A DNA stretch of 64,000 nucleotides from Arcuatula senhousia (taxonomy: Eukaryota; Mollusca; Bivalvia; Mytilida; Mytilidae), in assembly GCA_963971305.1 (NCBI GenBank), contig OZ020311.1, positions 5,332,001-5,396,000 of the forward strand. The letters are read 5' to 3'. The first letter of the stretch is position 1, and every line of letters starts with the position of its first letter. The notes below the pieces were generated by a model. That model was given only the letters and a program-made list of their open reading frames with translations. It had not been told where the DNA came from and searched no databases. This document shows, piece after piece, positions 32,941-43,816 of this stretch. Made by a program: the position numbers and the translations under genes.

Positions 32941-35311
32941 GAGTGTATTGGTGACACAGGCTCTGAATAGATTTTCCTTCAATGATTTATACTTTTTTTA
33001 TAGTGGTGACACTAAGTTTAGTTAAAATTTGTTTTCCATTCATAACTTATAAAATGTATTAGCATAACCTCATATAAACTCATTTCATCTTTTATTTGTG
33101 TGGTTTTTGTTGTTGTTGCTGATTAAAAGGGGGCGACCATTGGATTTTCATGGGAGGGCTATTGTGAAATAAAAATTAAAAAGGCAGGATGTCAAAATAA
33201 AATAAAAAGGCATGGTAGGATGTTGACTGACTGATGGGTATTTATAGTCGCGACTAGGGGAAAGCCCCTCTGCGTCGACTTATACCTCTACAGGTATAGA
33301 CTCGCTATGTGCCATGGGTCGTCCAGCCCATGACACACCACCGCCAGTGTTAGCTGTTCCAGAGTATCCTTTGTTATCGCTGGAGCAGGGCCCGTCTTCC
33401 ACCACGGGGAGGTACTGGTCGGAATTCTGGAAGTAGGATGTTGTTTTTGGCTGAAAATTTTATAGTTAGAAAAATATCCCGGCTCCAGTGTTTTCGAAAA
33501 TAAAATGGCAGGACGAAGTGAAATATATATATCTAAAGCCCCCCTCCCAAAAAAAATTCAAATATTCTAACTTTCATACGAAACGCAACGGATATAAATT
33601 ATTAATTTTGTATTGGCACTTTTATTTTTACAGTACACTTCGCATTCTCAGTTTACTTTGGAACCGATCTGACATTTTAAATATTAGAAACGGGCGTCAG
33701 ACAAAGTTTAGAGTTTGACATGTAGAATTTTTTTACATTGATTTCATTCTAAAGTAGTTGGTGTGGTTGTCTATCTTATGCCCCATCTACGAAAGAAGGA
33801 GTAGGAGGACATATAGTGTCTGGTTCTGTACGTCCGTCCGTACGTCCTAATGTTTGAAGATCGGGCATTATGTCTTTTGGATATATTATTGTTTGGGCTT
33901 CTTATGCAGAGAAATACAAGTGATAAAATATTTATACGTTTTATAACCTTACGAACACAAGATTGTGGTATATAGTATATACTCATACGGCTGTCTACAT
34001 GAAGGTAACACGAAGCGTTTTCTGTATAGTGTGCTTTTTTGTTTTACTTTTTAAAAGAGAAATGTAAATAAAAAAAACTTCAAAAATCACCTGAAGAAGA
34101 TAAAGATGTCGACAAAATCAAAGACACGAGTGATAAATTGTAGGTCTTTCGTTGTACTTTGTAATAAATAATTAACAGAAACAAATGATCTCTTTTTCTG
34201 TCATAAACCATTACACAACCACTTGTTAATTACCATCCCGTGAAGTAAGTAATACCTGGGAGTGTCACAAGTTTGAATACTTTGCCCCCGACTGTGAATT
34301 ACTATCTTCATATAGGTAAAAATAATATTATCTTCTATATAATGAACGCTTAAGAAATCCTTTAAAGATAATATAAAACACATTTGCGCATTTTTAAGGA
34401 ATGCGTAGGGAATGGATAAAAAAAAAAATGAAGAAAAAATTGTTGTCTGTTTTAAAATGTATATTGACTAGTTATTAAACAAATATTCTGAATAAATGCA
34501 CAGTTATAACTGAAGTGTTAAAACGCTTATACAAAACAAAAAGATAAGTTTTATTCCGCTTTCGGTTATATATTTAATTTTACGCACACCCGTTATAATT
34601 TTTTTTTAAACAAAACTGATATTTTTGTCTTGTGGATTTGTGGATTTTTATAGCAAAGATTTCGACCGTAACATACTAGCCCGGGCATTCTAGGTAATAA
34701 TGTAACATGTAAGAAACGTTTGACTATAAAAATAATGAGAAATTATTATTGACAAATATAGATAGATATAAACATTTTTCATGGACAAAAGAACACTGCT
34801 TACTATTAAGTCACCCTCTGAAGATGTTGCTTCAAAATGGTCTTCTTGTATACTTGACATTGCTGATAGTGGATGGCAAATCTAAAGACTGGACCCATTT
34901 AAGATGCAAGTCTGTCTTTTTCCTTAGGTCAGGAAAACGGAATAACACTTAACCGTTACTACGCTGAGTAGAACAACCAAACTATCATCATGATCATGCA
35001 AGACATTTTTAATTTACGATAGAGTTGACCTTTGCGTGTCGTTATCGTTTTGGTACTTTGTGGTTATTGGATATTAGGTGATGGTCACGTGACAATAGGG
35101 CCTACTAGCCGTACAAAATGGCTGCACCCATCGTTCTAATTTATCGATACAAAACGCTCTCATACTCGCTTATTAGTGAAGATTGAAGAGTTTTACATGT
35201 ATATTTATGTTTAGTAAAATGTGATGAAAAACATATGTAAAAATTATTTTTTTGCGAATTTTCCCTTTAATATATTTGGTTTACATGTTTCATTGCCAAC
35301 ACTTTTGGTTA

Positions 35312-35385
35312 TAGTGCGGTGACCAAGTAAAGAAAAGGCCTCTAAAATTCGAGTTTAATGTCCCCATGTGACACACGGCTAACTT
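35312..35385 (+). repeat. Left terminal inverted repeat of the Academ-like element
   Basis: Begins TAGTGCGGTGACCA. It pairs with 41028-41097 with one gap of about nine bases and scattered mismatches. Best-matched parts are the outer 14 bases, TTTAATGTCCC, and GACACACGGCTA. Confidence 0.85.
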
Positions 35386-36101
35386 TTCTTTGTAATGACT
35401 TATCTGTATCTCTGCTTCATTTTTAGCCCTGTCGTAAGAAATTCGTATGGTCAGAACCCTATGAAAATTGCGTTTTTCGGGGAATACCCTAATTTTCGTT
35501 ATCTAAACACACATTTTCTTCTCGTGTATTATTTCAGACTGTCTTTCTAAAATAGAAAAATTCTTTTTGGACACACTAGATCATGAGAAGTAGATTCAGG
35601 AACAATAATGACAAGTCATAGATAAAACTTCTTTTTAGGCTAAAAATGACAAATTTAAAAAATACCATTTTTTTGTAAAAATCAAAATTTAATATTTTTT
35701 TTTTTTAACCTGAACATTGCTTTTAATATAAATTTTCTTCATAAAAAAGAATACCTTATAGTATTAGGACAAAATCACCCGGGTATAATTATATATGCAT
35801 TAAATCTGTTAAAGATACTAGGATCGATATAGCATGTATAGTGTGTGTTGACATAGAGGTAAATAGGAAAGTTCAAGATTGAATCATTATGACGTATTAT
35901 TCTGTGTGAAAAGGGACATGGAAGTAAATATGCAAGTTCAGGATCAAAGTGTTATGATATATTACTGTTATATTGACCTTACCATATCGGCAATTTCTTA
36001 GGACAACTAAGCGAATACCACTTTTGTTGCTTGTACCAATATTGCTCTTTTATTACATGTTGAACTAAATGAGAATGTAGCATTCTTTTTATTTTGTTTA
36101 T

Positions 36102-36836
36102 TTGTTCTATTCTAAGCTGACCATGTCTAACCTGCCCAGTCCAACAAAAATTGCCCCACCGAGCCCGAAAAGGTTCAAGTCTGAAAACTGTGTCATTTGC
36201 ATGAAATCTACCTCAGAATCATTAAGTCAGCTTACTAACAGGGGAAAGCCTACATTTGTATCTGCTATGAAAAACAGAAAGGATATGGTTTATCATAGAA
36301 TCTTAGACCAGGTTATCTCACTTGACAGTCCTGAGTTTGATGCATTACAAATTTCATATCATCGTTCCTGTTACAAGAGCTATACAAGCAAGCAAAATTG
36401 TAGTGTTTTACTTTCAGGCTTACCTCAAGCTCAAGTCAACCCTTCTTCGTCCCAACAAGTTGTGTTGACACGTTCTGTTTTGCAGTCGTTTGATTCAAAT
36501 TCTTGCATGTTTTGTCACAAAAAATCTTTCAAAAAAGACATAAAACTGCACAAGCTTCAATCAGATGAGCAGTTACGGAGTTTAATGTTTGTAGCAGAAT
36601 CCAACTCAGATAATGTACTTATTCAAATTCTTTCCAGTGAAAATTATCAGAATCTTCGAGTGTATCATTCAGCCTGCATCACCAAATATATGTTGAAAAG
36701 AAAAAGTAATCCAATCCCAAATCCCACAGATTCTGAAGATCAGCACCACGAAACCGCCTTTCAAAAGCTTATTTCTGCTATAAACAACGACTTAATGGTA
36801 AGGAATAGAGCATTTTTTGCTTTCAAACTTGCTTGA
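36102..36836 (+). CDS. Academ-like ORF, N-terminal part with cysteine/histidine motifs
   Basis: 244 aa. The likely start is the ATG of MSNLPSPTKIAPP at 36123. Two zinc-type regions are visible: ENCVICMKS with a later YHRSCYKSYTS, and NSCMFCHKKS with YHSACITKYM, a repeated C-x2-C...H-x3-C arrangement fit for DNA binding. The frame ends just after RNRAFF, where the next frame continues with SNLLEMYRSFLP, the expected follow-on sequence. The shift falls in a run of six T (36811-36816), pointing to a one-base frame break. A GTAAGG donor at 36798 is an alternative explanation by splicing. No function outside transposition is suggested. Confidence 0.7.
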   Translation: MFYSKLTMSNLPSPTKIAPPSPKRFKSENCVICMKSTSESLSQLTNRGKPTFVSAMKNRKDMVYHRILDQVISLDSPEFDALQISYHRSCYKSYTSKQNCSVLLSGLPQAQVNPSSSQQVVLTRSVLQSFDSNSCMFCHKKSFKKDIKLHKLQSDEQLRSLMFVAESNSDNVLIQILSSENYQNLRVYHSACITKYMLKRKSNPIPNPTDSEDQHHETAFQKLISAINNDLMVRNRAFFAFKLA

Positions 36837-39081
36837 AATGTATCGCTCTTTCCTGCCAGCAGAGTTACAACTTAATTATTCTACTGCAAAACTTGTTAAA
36901 CATTATGGCAATAATGTTGTAATTCAAATCCAGCAAGGTCAGGGTAAATCAAATATTATTTACAGCAGTGGCATAACCTTGTCTGACGCAATTGCAGCTG
37001 CTAGCTATTTGAAGTCAGAGTTAAAAGTTTCGCAAATGGAGTCCAACATTTCTAGCATACAAGAATTGAACAAGGATCAAATTTTGCACGCTGCGTTAGG
37101 TATTTTGAAAGAGGACATTTCCAATTTAGAACTACAAAACAAAGAATATCCGTCATCAGCCGAGTTTGCGTTATCATCATCAATTGATCAAATGTCATCT
37201 TCATTGTTGAAAGTACTAGCGTATCTTGTCGACGACACAGCATACAAACAACATCAAGACCTTCATCAGCTTTCTGTTGATACACAGCGAAAATGTACAG
37301 CCCTTGCCGAATGTATCGTTTTAATATCTAGGCGAACATTCACACCATTTAGTCTTGGTTTAGCTTTGCAAATGTATCATGACTTTGGATCGAAACATTT
37401 ACTCGAGACATTGTTTTCCTATGGCTTTTGCGCCTCATATACAGAGGTCAGGCGTTATCTAACAAGTGTTGCGAACAATGAGATTGACAGATCTATACAG
37501 GGTGAGTCCTATTTTCCAAACGGCATATTTTCTTTAGATGAGGGAGGTGGTCTTCTACAGGAAGGTGCAGATAATATTGATCTTAACACTGAAACCATCG
37601 ATGGAAAAGACACTTTCCATTCTATGGCAAGAGCAGTGTTTCAGGTAGGTAACGCATCGCTGAAGGCTAAACAAACCAAAGTAACACGGGGCCAAGAAAG
37701 AACGTTACAACCGACGGAGGATACTATGACGATGATGAGTTGTTTACCATTTGAAAAACCTAAGATTCGAGGCGAACCAATGAGACGTCAAAATGCTTTT
37801 GATAAAATTTCAGCATGTGCAGCTGACTTAAAAATCACGACGGACATACTGAGGGTGTTGATGCGTTCTTTGCCTAGAAATATTGTAAAGCTGCCATGCG
37901 ACTTTCCAACTGATATGCCTATCATTCCTTTCTGGACAGGTTTTAACAGCAGAATTTCAACAATCAAAGACGAATACTCTGTTATAACGTATCCACCTAT
38001 AATTGATGCAAAACCTACTGACATGGCAACAGTTTACACAACAATGAGAAGGTGTTTAGACATGACAAATGCAGTAGGCCAACACCATGCTATTCAAACC
38101 TTTGACCAGCAGTTGTATGCTGTTGCAAAACAAGTAAAGTGGTATCTGCCAGATGAGTTTGATTGTCACATTTTACGAATAGGTGGTTTTCACACATTAT
38201 CGTGTTTTATAGCCACTATAGGTAAACTTTGGGGTGATGGAGGGCTTCGTGATTTGTTAGTTGATTCGTCCGTGTATGCCCCCGCCACAGTTGATCAAAT
38301 GCTTAGTGGTAAGCAGTTTAACAGAGCGGTAAGAGGCATTACATTAGTTTACGAAGCACTTTGCTCCCTCTGGCTAGGAGCATTTTTCAAATGGTGCGAG
38401 GAAATGGATCTATTTGCGAAATTTCCTGAAAATATTTGGACAGTTCTGAGATCTATTGTACTATCTTTTAACGCCACTGCCCCATTTTCAAGTAAACTTT
38501 CAGACTTAAAAGGATTGTTCGAGCGTTACATTTCCCCTCACCTTGAAGAATTTCGAAAATTTGCGTGCAAGAAATCTCCGACTTTCAAATACTGGGACAT
38601 GTTTCTTCGTGCTGTTGAAATACTTCTCCAAAATGTACGAGCGGAGCGTGACGGTATATGGCATTTGCATCTAAGTTCTACTGCAGCAATGTTACCATAT
38701 ATGTTTGTCACAAACAGAGTAAACTATTCCCGGTGGATTCCAGCTTACCTGTTGGATATGTTCAGTTTACCCGAATCAGTGAAACTTGAGTTTGAAAGGG
38801 GACGTTTTTCTGTTCGCCAAAAGCCAGGAAAGTTCAATGGTGTATGGAGTGACATGGCAACAGAAAAAAGTGTTATCAAAGATTCAAAGGGAAGCGGTGG
38901 CATTAAAGGTATAACGCAACAAAAACCAGCACTCGTAAGGTGGTCACTTACACGTCATGTCTTAGCCGATATAACATCTGAAATGCAAATACGGTCTGGC
39001 TGCACAAACAGTGAAGGTTTAGAACATGCTGAAAGTAAACAGTCAGCATTAGTAAGAGATAACCAACAAGTACGAATCTAA
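36817..39081 (+). CDS. Academ-like transposase core
   Basis: 754 aa in one frame. Early text includes VKHYGNNVVIQIQQGQGKSN, and further on IFSLDEGGGLLQEGADN and YSVITYPPIIDAKPTDMATV, blocks conserved in a family of repeated, mostly unnamed invertebrate proteins. A His-rich stretch (DCHILRIGGFHTLSCFIATI) follows, then WGDGGLRDLLVDS. The end (SALVRDN) runs into a stop, while a neighbouring frame from 39056 carries on naturally, so a second one-base break lies near 39055. Acidic residues of a DDE core cannot be assigned by eye. The role in transposition is inferred from location between TIRs. Confidence 0.7.
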   Translation: MLSNLLEMYRSFLPAELQLNYSTAKLVKHYGNNVVIQIQQGQGKSNIIYSSGITLSDAIAAASYLKSELKVSQMESNISSIQELNKDQILHAALGILKEDISNLELQNKEYPSSAEFALSSSIDQMSSSLLKVLAYLVDDTAYKQHQDLHQLSVDTQRKCTALAECIVLISRRTFTPFSLGLALQMYHDFGSKHLLETLFSYGFCASYTEVRRYLTSVANNEIDRSIQGESYFPNGIFSLDEGGGLLQEGADNIDLNTETIDGKDTFHSMARAVFQVGNASLKAKQTKVTRGQERTLQPTEDTMTMMSCLPFEKPKIRGEPMRRQNAFDKISACAADLKITTDILRVLMRSLPRNIVKLPCDFPTDMPIIPFWTGFNSRISTIKDEYSVITYPPIIDAKPTDMATVYTTMRRCLDMTNAVGQHHAIQTFDQQLYAVAKQVKWYLPDEFDCHILRIGGFHTLSCFIATIGKLWGDGGLRDLLVDSSVYAPATVDQMLSGKQFNRAVRGITLVYEALCSLWLGAFFKWCEEMDLFAKFPENIWTVLRSIVLSFNATAPFSSKLSDLKGLFERYISPHLEEFRKFACKKSPTFKYWDMFLRAVEILLQNVRAERDGIWHLHLSSTAAMLPYMFVTNRVNYSRWIPAYLLDMFSLPESVKLEFERGRFSVRQKPGKFNGVWSDMATEKSVIKDSKGSGGIKGITQQKPALVRWSLTRHVLADITSEMQIRSGCTNSEGLEHAESKQSALVRDNQQVRI

Positions 39082-39898
39082 ACAGTCGCCAGGAAGGATA
39101 ATTGTTAAGTCTCCTGATACTGATGTGTTGGTTCTCTGCATTTATTACTTTTCGTCGCTTCGAAATACAAAAGAACTTTGGTTTGAAACAGGAACTGTGT
39201 CTGGCACCAAAGATGGACGTCGATATATTCCAGTTCACGAAATCTGTTCATTACTGAATCCAAATGTGTGCAAATGTCTTCCTGCCATACATGCTATTAC
39301 CGGATGTGATTCAACGTCATCGATGTTTGGTATTGGTAAAAAAACAGCATATAAAATTCTCAATTACAATGCAGATGAATTGAGTGCTCTGTCTTCTTTC
39401 GGTATGTCCGATTTTGATGATTCACTGGCACCAGCAAGAAAATTTGTTTCCTTGCTATATGATCAAAAACGAAAGTTCAAAAATGCACACTTAAACCTGA
39501 ACAAATTATGCGTGAAATTAGCAACTAGTAAAGCCACAAGCCTTGCAAAGCTACCACCATGCGAGTCTACATTTCGGCAACACGCATTACGAGCATGCTT
39601 TCAAACTGGTATTTGGATAACATCACACATGGCTAAGCCTCCTCCAAAGTCACCCCTTATGCATGGATGGTGTAACCTAAATGGTTTACAGCTTGTGCGG
39701 TTTGAAGGTCAAATGACATCCGATTTTTTACAAGATCTAGTTTGCACATGTAAAGGCAAACTTGTTTGCTCAAAAGGCTGTGTGTGTTTTGAACAAAACC
39801 TTTCTTGTACCGACCTCTGTCCTTGTCAAGGCGATGTTATTTGCAAAAACGTCAACACACATATCATTGTAGAGGAAGATGCGGACCAGTCTGAGTAG
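39056..39898 (+). CDS. Academ-like ORF, XPG/FEN-like nuclease block and cysteine-rich tail
   Basis: About 280 aa to TAG 39898. It contains RIIVKSPDTDVLVLCIYYF, then HAITGCDSTSSMFGIGKKTA, which resembles the helix-hairpin-helix and acidic region of XPG/FEN1 nucleases (GCD...GIG-K-A). The C-terminal tail has many cysteines (CTCKGKLVCSKGCVCF and CPCQGDVIC), a zinc-binding, CXC-like arrangement. Open from 39056 without its own good ATG, so it is the continuation of the core frame after a break. XPG-type blocks are known in AcademX transposons. Confidence 0.72.
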   Translation, partial: EITNKYESKQSPGRIIVKSPDTDVLVLCIYYFSSLRNTKELWFETGTVSGTKDGRRYIPVHEICSLLNPNVCKCLPAIHAITGCDSTSSMFGIGKKTAYKILNYNADELSALSSFGMSDFDDSLAPARKFVSLLYDQKRKFKNAHLNLNKLCVKLATSKATSLAKLPPCESTFRQHALRACFQTGIWITSHMAKPPPKSPLMHGWCNLNGLQLVRFEGQMTSDFLQDLVCTCKGKLVCSKGCVCFEQNLSCTDLCPCQGDVICKNVNTHIIVEEDADQSE

Positions 39899-41027
39899 TT
39901 AATTTCATAGTTATTAAGTTAGTTTGAAATTATGTTGTTTAGGGAAATAAGTCACTGGTATTAATTGTGAAATCATATTGGTAATGTGTTTCCATTTTTG
40001 GGTTTCGGAAATGTTATAATTCTTTTGAATCACTTAGTTGGTGTTAGTTTGTTCGTGTTTGAAACTGCTGTTTAATGAAGATGAATACACATACATTATA
40101 TGTTTATAGATTATATGTCTCCCTAGGACGTTGTTCTTGTTAATCTGTCCTGTGTTTGTTTTCTGAATGTATTTTTGTATTATGAAATTATCCTTTGTAA
40201 TAGTGTATGTTTTGTTTATGTATATATAACCGGGACATCTGAACATTTATCAGAAGGTCTGCCCATAGACCTACCCGGCGCGTTCCCAGGTTGCGGATAG
40301 GGTAATGCCCCTGGTAAGGAAACTACCGGGGGCAGTCAGGTCATAAAATAAAAGAAAAGCCTGACCGCGGACAATATTGGGCTATAAGTGGTTTTAGAAT
40401 TGCATGTCTTATGCATATGGCATGAAACAAACAAAAATCCACCACAATTTTCAAATATAAATGTTTAGAAAAAAATCATAATCGTTTATTCCACATTTGG
40501 CTGTAATTTAAAAGTATTAGATCACGACATTGTACATAAAATGAAAATGGTGTTCAACAAGGTTAGGTTCCAATACGTCCTTTTTTCCCTTTTTCGGATA
40601 TCATTTTACACTTAATGTCTTATAGATATGACAAATTAAAGTACACAAAAAACTTATATATTAGTCAAAGGTCATAAAACATTAAAAATTAAACGACTGA
40701 CTTAAAACACAAATAGCCAATGTAGGATTTGAGTCAACAAGTCGTGTTTCAATGGTACCTTCGAATATTGCGTCTCTGCTTACCTCCCTTCTTTGAAAAT
40801 TTTCAAAACTTTGTTGATAATGACTCCTGAATAACTAAATATCACAAACATATTTCTATTGGTATCATTTTGCGCCCAAAAGATAGAAAAAGAGGGTAAA
40901 ATCTAATTTTTAAAGAATTTTCACTAATTTCTGAAATCAACTTTTATCCCAATTTTTAAAAATCGTGACCACTTCCCATTTTTACGACAGGAATTTTCTG
41001 AAAGAACACACTTTCCCATTTTGATTG
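39899..41027 (+). other. 3' non-coding part of the Academ-like element
   Basis: No open frame of note. It includes a GC-richer stretch near 40255-40380 (CCTACCCGGCGCGTTCCCAG, and an inverted pair of CCTGACC/GGTCAGG type around 40335-40365). A polyadenylation-type AATAAA was not convincingly placed. Confidence 0.45.
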
Positions 41028-41097
41028 ATATCAAATATAGCCGTGTGTCAGGTAGGGACATTAAAGTCAGACTTTTCTACTTGTGGTCACCGCACTA
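41028..41097 (-). repeat. Right terminal inverted repeat of the Academ-like element
   Basis: Ends TGGTCACCGCACTA, the reverse complement of the left end, and contains TAGCCGTGTGTC at its inner part. Confidence 0.85.
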
Positions 41098-41100
41098 TTA

Positions 41101-41759
41101 GATATTCATTTAAATTGTCAGATGAAACGCTTGAATCATTAATGATTAAGTCCATAGAAATTTTTACCATTATGCACAAGTAATTCTTTGGTATTGGAAA
41201 ATTTCTCACATTATCAACATTTATGTTGAAATATTTATAAACTTTACATAATCACCCTCCATCCCCCATTGTTTCGGTAAACACGAACAAGACAACACGA
41301 TGAAACACAAAACACAAAATAAACCGAATGGAAATCAACAACGCGAACACAAGTCGTAACGAGAGTTAATTCAGGTGCTCCGGAAGAGTAAACAGTTCCT
41401 GTTTGTTATAATACACCCGTTGTGCTGTAAATTTCCTATTCAGTGCTTCAAATCCAGTAAAGGCAGACAAATAAAACCCTATGACAAACCAACATCCGCG
41501 CTCATCTGAAAGATAGAAATACTATATTTTTGTATGCGCATATAATGTCTTTTGTAAGATTTCTTGAACAGCCGAGGAGCAACACAACCCTGAGTTAGTA
41601 ATTATTGTGTCAGACGTAATTATTGTGTGATTTCCATTCGGTTGTGTTTAATTTCTTCGTGCTATTTGTCCTTGTTTACTGGTTTTGTCGTTCCACATTC
41701 GGACTTTTGACACTCAAATGCCCCATTGATGCCTCTTTTTTTCTTTCACACAAGAATAT
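41101..41759. other. Copy C intron remainder with inverted dispersed-repeat arms
   Basis: Nearly identical to 13869-14530 of copy B. It includes the inverted arms (41285-41350 with AACCGAATGGAAATCA; 41625-41750 with GATTTCCATTCGGTTGTG). ATAT at 41756-41759 is the left target duplication of the LTR element. Confidence 0.7.
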
Positions 41760-42558
41760 TGTAAGAAACAGGGTTTCTTATTGTCAGACCTTTTTCACCC
41801 TGTTTAAGTATTTTATAACCTGGTTCATGAGATGTCATTTAGCACATGAATTATGTGTTGCAATAATAATTTTGTTAAGCATCAGTCAGAGTAATAGGGA
41901 GATAATAATCTTGATTTAGTTTGTCAATGTTTTTGCACAATGTGAAACCAAGTTTGAGACCTGTACCATGGTTTATTTTTATAGTTTTACCTTTTCAATT
42001 ATGGATCTATTGTTAAGGCACATTTTCATGCCAATGATATGATGCCTGTTCATATTTTATTGCTAGGAAGTCTTTTATAAAGCAGAAACAAGTCATGTTC
42101 ATTTTTGTTGACATTTCGCCGGCTAAAATCATATGGGGAATGAAACGTATTTGAAGATATTAACATTGCACTTTATAAAGTTATTTTGTCGATCGAGTGT
42201 CACTCTAAAGATACCAAAAGTAAATCAATAATTTATAGACTGCCGGCCGCTCATTTTATGAAGTAATTGAAGGGCAAATAAGGAACTATTTTATGTCGTA
42301 TTTTTGACAACTTGAGTGAATTATTTTATGTATTGTTACGCACGTCAAAAGTGGTGTCGGGACGTTAATCTAACGTTTCTGGGAGAAATTTATATATGAA
42401 TCAACTTCAGGATTAAACTAGAGTAAAAGGGCAAGCAGAGGACAAGCCCGGGCAACCAATTTATTTAGATCTGACGTCTCTTGGATCACTATAGTTCCGG
42501 CTACGGAAAAAGGACAAACGCTGATTGGTTGATGACGTCATGTGACGTCGCAGACTTG

Positions 42559-42566
42559 TATAAAAG
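42559..42566 (+). promoter_or_regulatory. TATA box of the 5' LTR
   Basis: TATAAAAG preceded by TGACGTCA/TGACGTCG sites (42532-42551) that look like CRE/ATF-type elements. The same sequence occurs in the 3' LTR at 48004. This would drive the genomic RNA. Confidence 0.6.
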
Positions 42567-42789
42567 CGAGCGAGCACTTCACAATGGCAGATAGCTGAAC
42601 GTCTCTCCAGCGGCAAACAGCACATTGGAACAAGGAACGTAAGGGACGGTGCTTTGGATAGAAGACCACAAGACGTTTACATTAGAGGATCATATGGAAA
42701 CATTTATACAAAAGAAACTATCAAGGGAATTATTAGCGTAACGTCAATATTATGCTAATCCAGCAGAAATAGCCGGGAGCAAGCTGTCA

Positions 42790-43040
42790 CACATTGGATC
42801 TTTTACTTGGAAGACGCTAGGAACATAGGATCTCGGGACCTTCACTCGGAGGACTTCTAGGAACATTGGATCTTAGACTTGGGACCTTTACTTGGAGGAC
42901 GCTAGGAACATTGGATCTTTGGCTTTGGACCTTTACTTTGAGGACGCTAGGAACATTGGATCTTTGGCTTTGGACCTTTACTTGGAGGACGCTAGGAACA
43001 TTGGATCATGGACTCGGAACCTTTACCCTGATGACGCTAG
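42790..43040 (+). repeat. 45-bp tandem repeat in the LTR
   Basis: Core GACGCTAGGAACATTGGATC recurs at a 45-bp period, with degenerate outer units. Because 45 is a multiple of three, two frames stay open and produce repetitive hypothetical peptides; these are not considered genes. The 3' LTR has the same array at about 48235-48485. Confidence 0.85.
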
Positions 43041-43604
43041 AACACAAGCCACCAAGCATTGGATCTTGGACTCGGAACTTTTACTTGGATTATTGGATAA
43101 GGAAACTTTAGGACATGGACTCATGATCATTAGCTGTCAGAGGACTAGAACATAAAGGACTTCTGGACAAGGGAATCTCAATTAGAAAACAAAGAAATCA
43201 CATAAATTTGTAACAGATGTTATTTGTTCAATAAGGAAGACGGATCCATAGCTTTATCTCGGGGTTTGGAATAACTGGACACACAAGACTTTAGGAAGGA
43301 AAGGAACCCTAATAGAAGAATGCCGCTGCCGCTGGGGAGGACGACCTAACCCATGGAACCAACATGCGCTATCTCCCAACACGTCGGACACCACCTTTGA
43401 CTATTTCATGTCATATTGTAAACTGTTTGGATATACATGTCAACATAATCAACGTTAATAAATAATCATTTGTTTGAATTACAATCTCCATTATCTTTAA
43501 AGCCACTTGTCATACTCCACAAGTTAGTACGATTATTGGTCCTATCATTCGTAAACCGCCACGGTCGTGTTGCGGACAGGGCACGGCCGAGGTGGCTTAC
43601 AATT

Positions 43605-43622
43605 TGGTGTCAGAAGTGGGAT
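43605..43622 (+). promoter_or_regulatory. Primer binding site
   Basis: TGGTGTCAGAAGTGGGAT, three bases after the LTR. It is complementary to a tRNA 3' end and consistent with tRNA-Leu, the primer reported for some bivalve gypsy-type elements such as Steamer. tRNA identity is from memory. Confidence 0.7.
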
Positions 43623-43816
43623 ACTAATTCTATTTAGTATCCAGGATACGGACCCAGGAACTGTCCAGGATTTACAAGGATAACGTACGTGCATGACCGA
43701 CGTGTTGGTAAAATTTAGTCAAGGTGAACGGCCCCGGAGGAAGCTGATGGAAATGTTGCAGGGTCATTTATAGCCGTTGAATTTATAAGAGCTTGATATA
43801 AAAACACATTTAAAGG

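Larger units (their letters stand above)
31358..35266. mobile_element. 3.9 kb TTAA-flanked TIR element (Kolobok- or piggyBac-like)
   Basis: Copy B has the empty site (CCAGGTTAATATATTTGG near 13830). The element begins AGGGAAAATTC and ends GAATTTTCCCT, with TTAA at 31354-31357 and 35267-35270. TTAA duplication is shared by piggyBac and Kolobok; the AGGG end favours Kolobok. No transposase was recognised. It carries remains of a P2X7-type zinc-domain gene (32335-32940), a TTC microsatellite (32158-32185) and a further inverted copy of its terminus at 31873-31884, suggesting nested or rearranged ends. Confidence 0.8.
35312..41097 (+). mobile_element. 5.8 kb Academ-like DNA transposon
   Basis: Copy B shows the empty site (TTTTGGTTAGATATTC near 13868). 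TTA is duplicated at 35309-35311 and 41098-41100. The inverted ends begin TAGTGCGGTGACCA and extend, with indels, about 70 bases to the shared GACACACGGCTA; weaker matching (CCTGTCGTAA) goes further in. A long coding region (36102-39898) has an XPG/FEN-like nuclease block. A 3-bp target duplication, TIRs and an XPG-like nuclease are the known hallmarks of the Academ superfamily, X branch. I cannot verify DDE residues by eye. Confidence 0.75.
41760..43601 (+). repeat. 5' LTR
   Basis: 1842 bp. It has a TATA box TATAAAAG at 42559-42566, a tandem 45-bp repeat at about 42790-43040 and AATAAA at 43457. A GC-rich potential hairpin lies near the end (GCCACGGTCGTG with CACGGCCGAGGTGGC, 43558-43597). 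The direct copy is at 47205-49046. Confidence 0.9.

Noticed and set aside
31358..35266. Firm assignment to piggyBac because of TTAA
   Set aside because: piggyBac ends usually start with CCC; AGGG ends fit Kolobok better, and no transposase is visible to decide.
42866..43155. Two overlapping open frames in the LTR
   Set aside because: They come from the 45-bp tandem repeat, whose length is a multiple of three; the peptides are repeats with no known domain. The same applies at 48311-48600.
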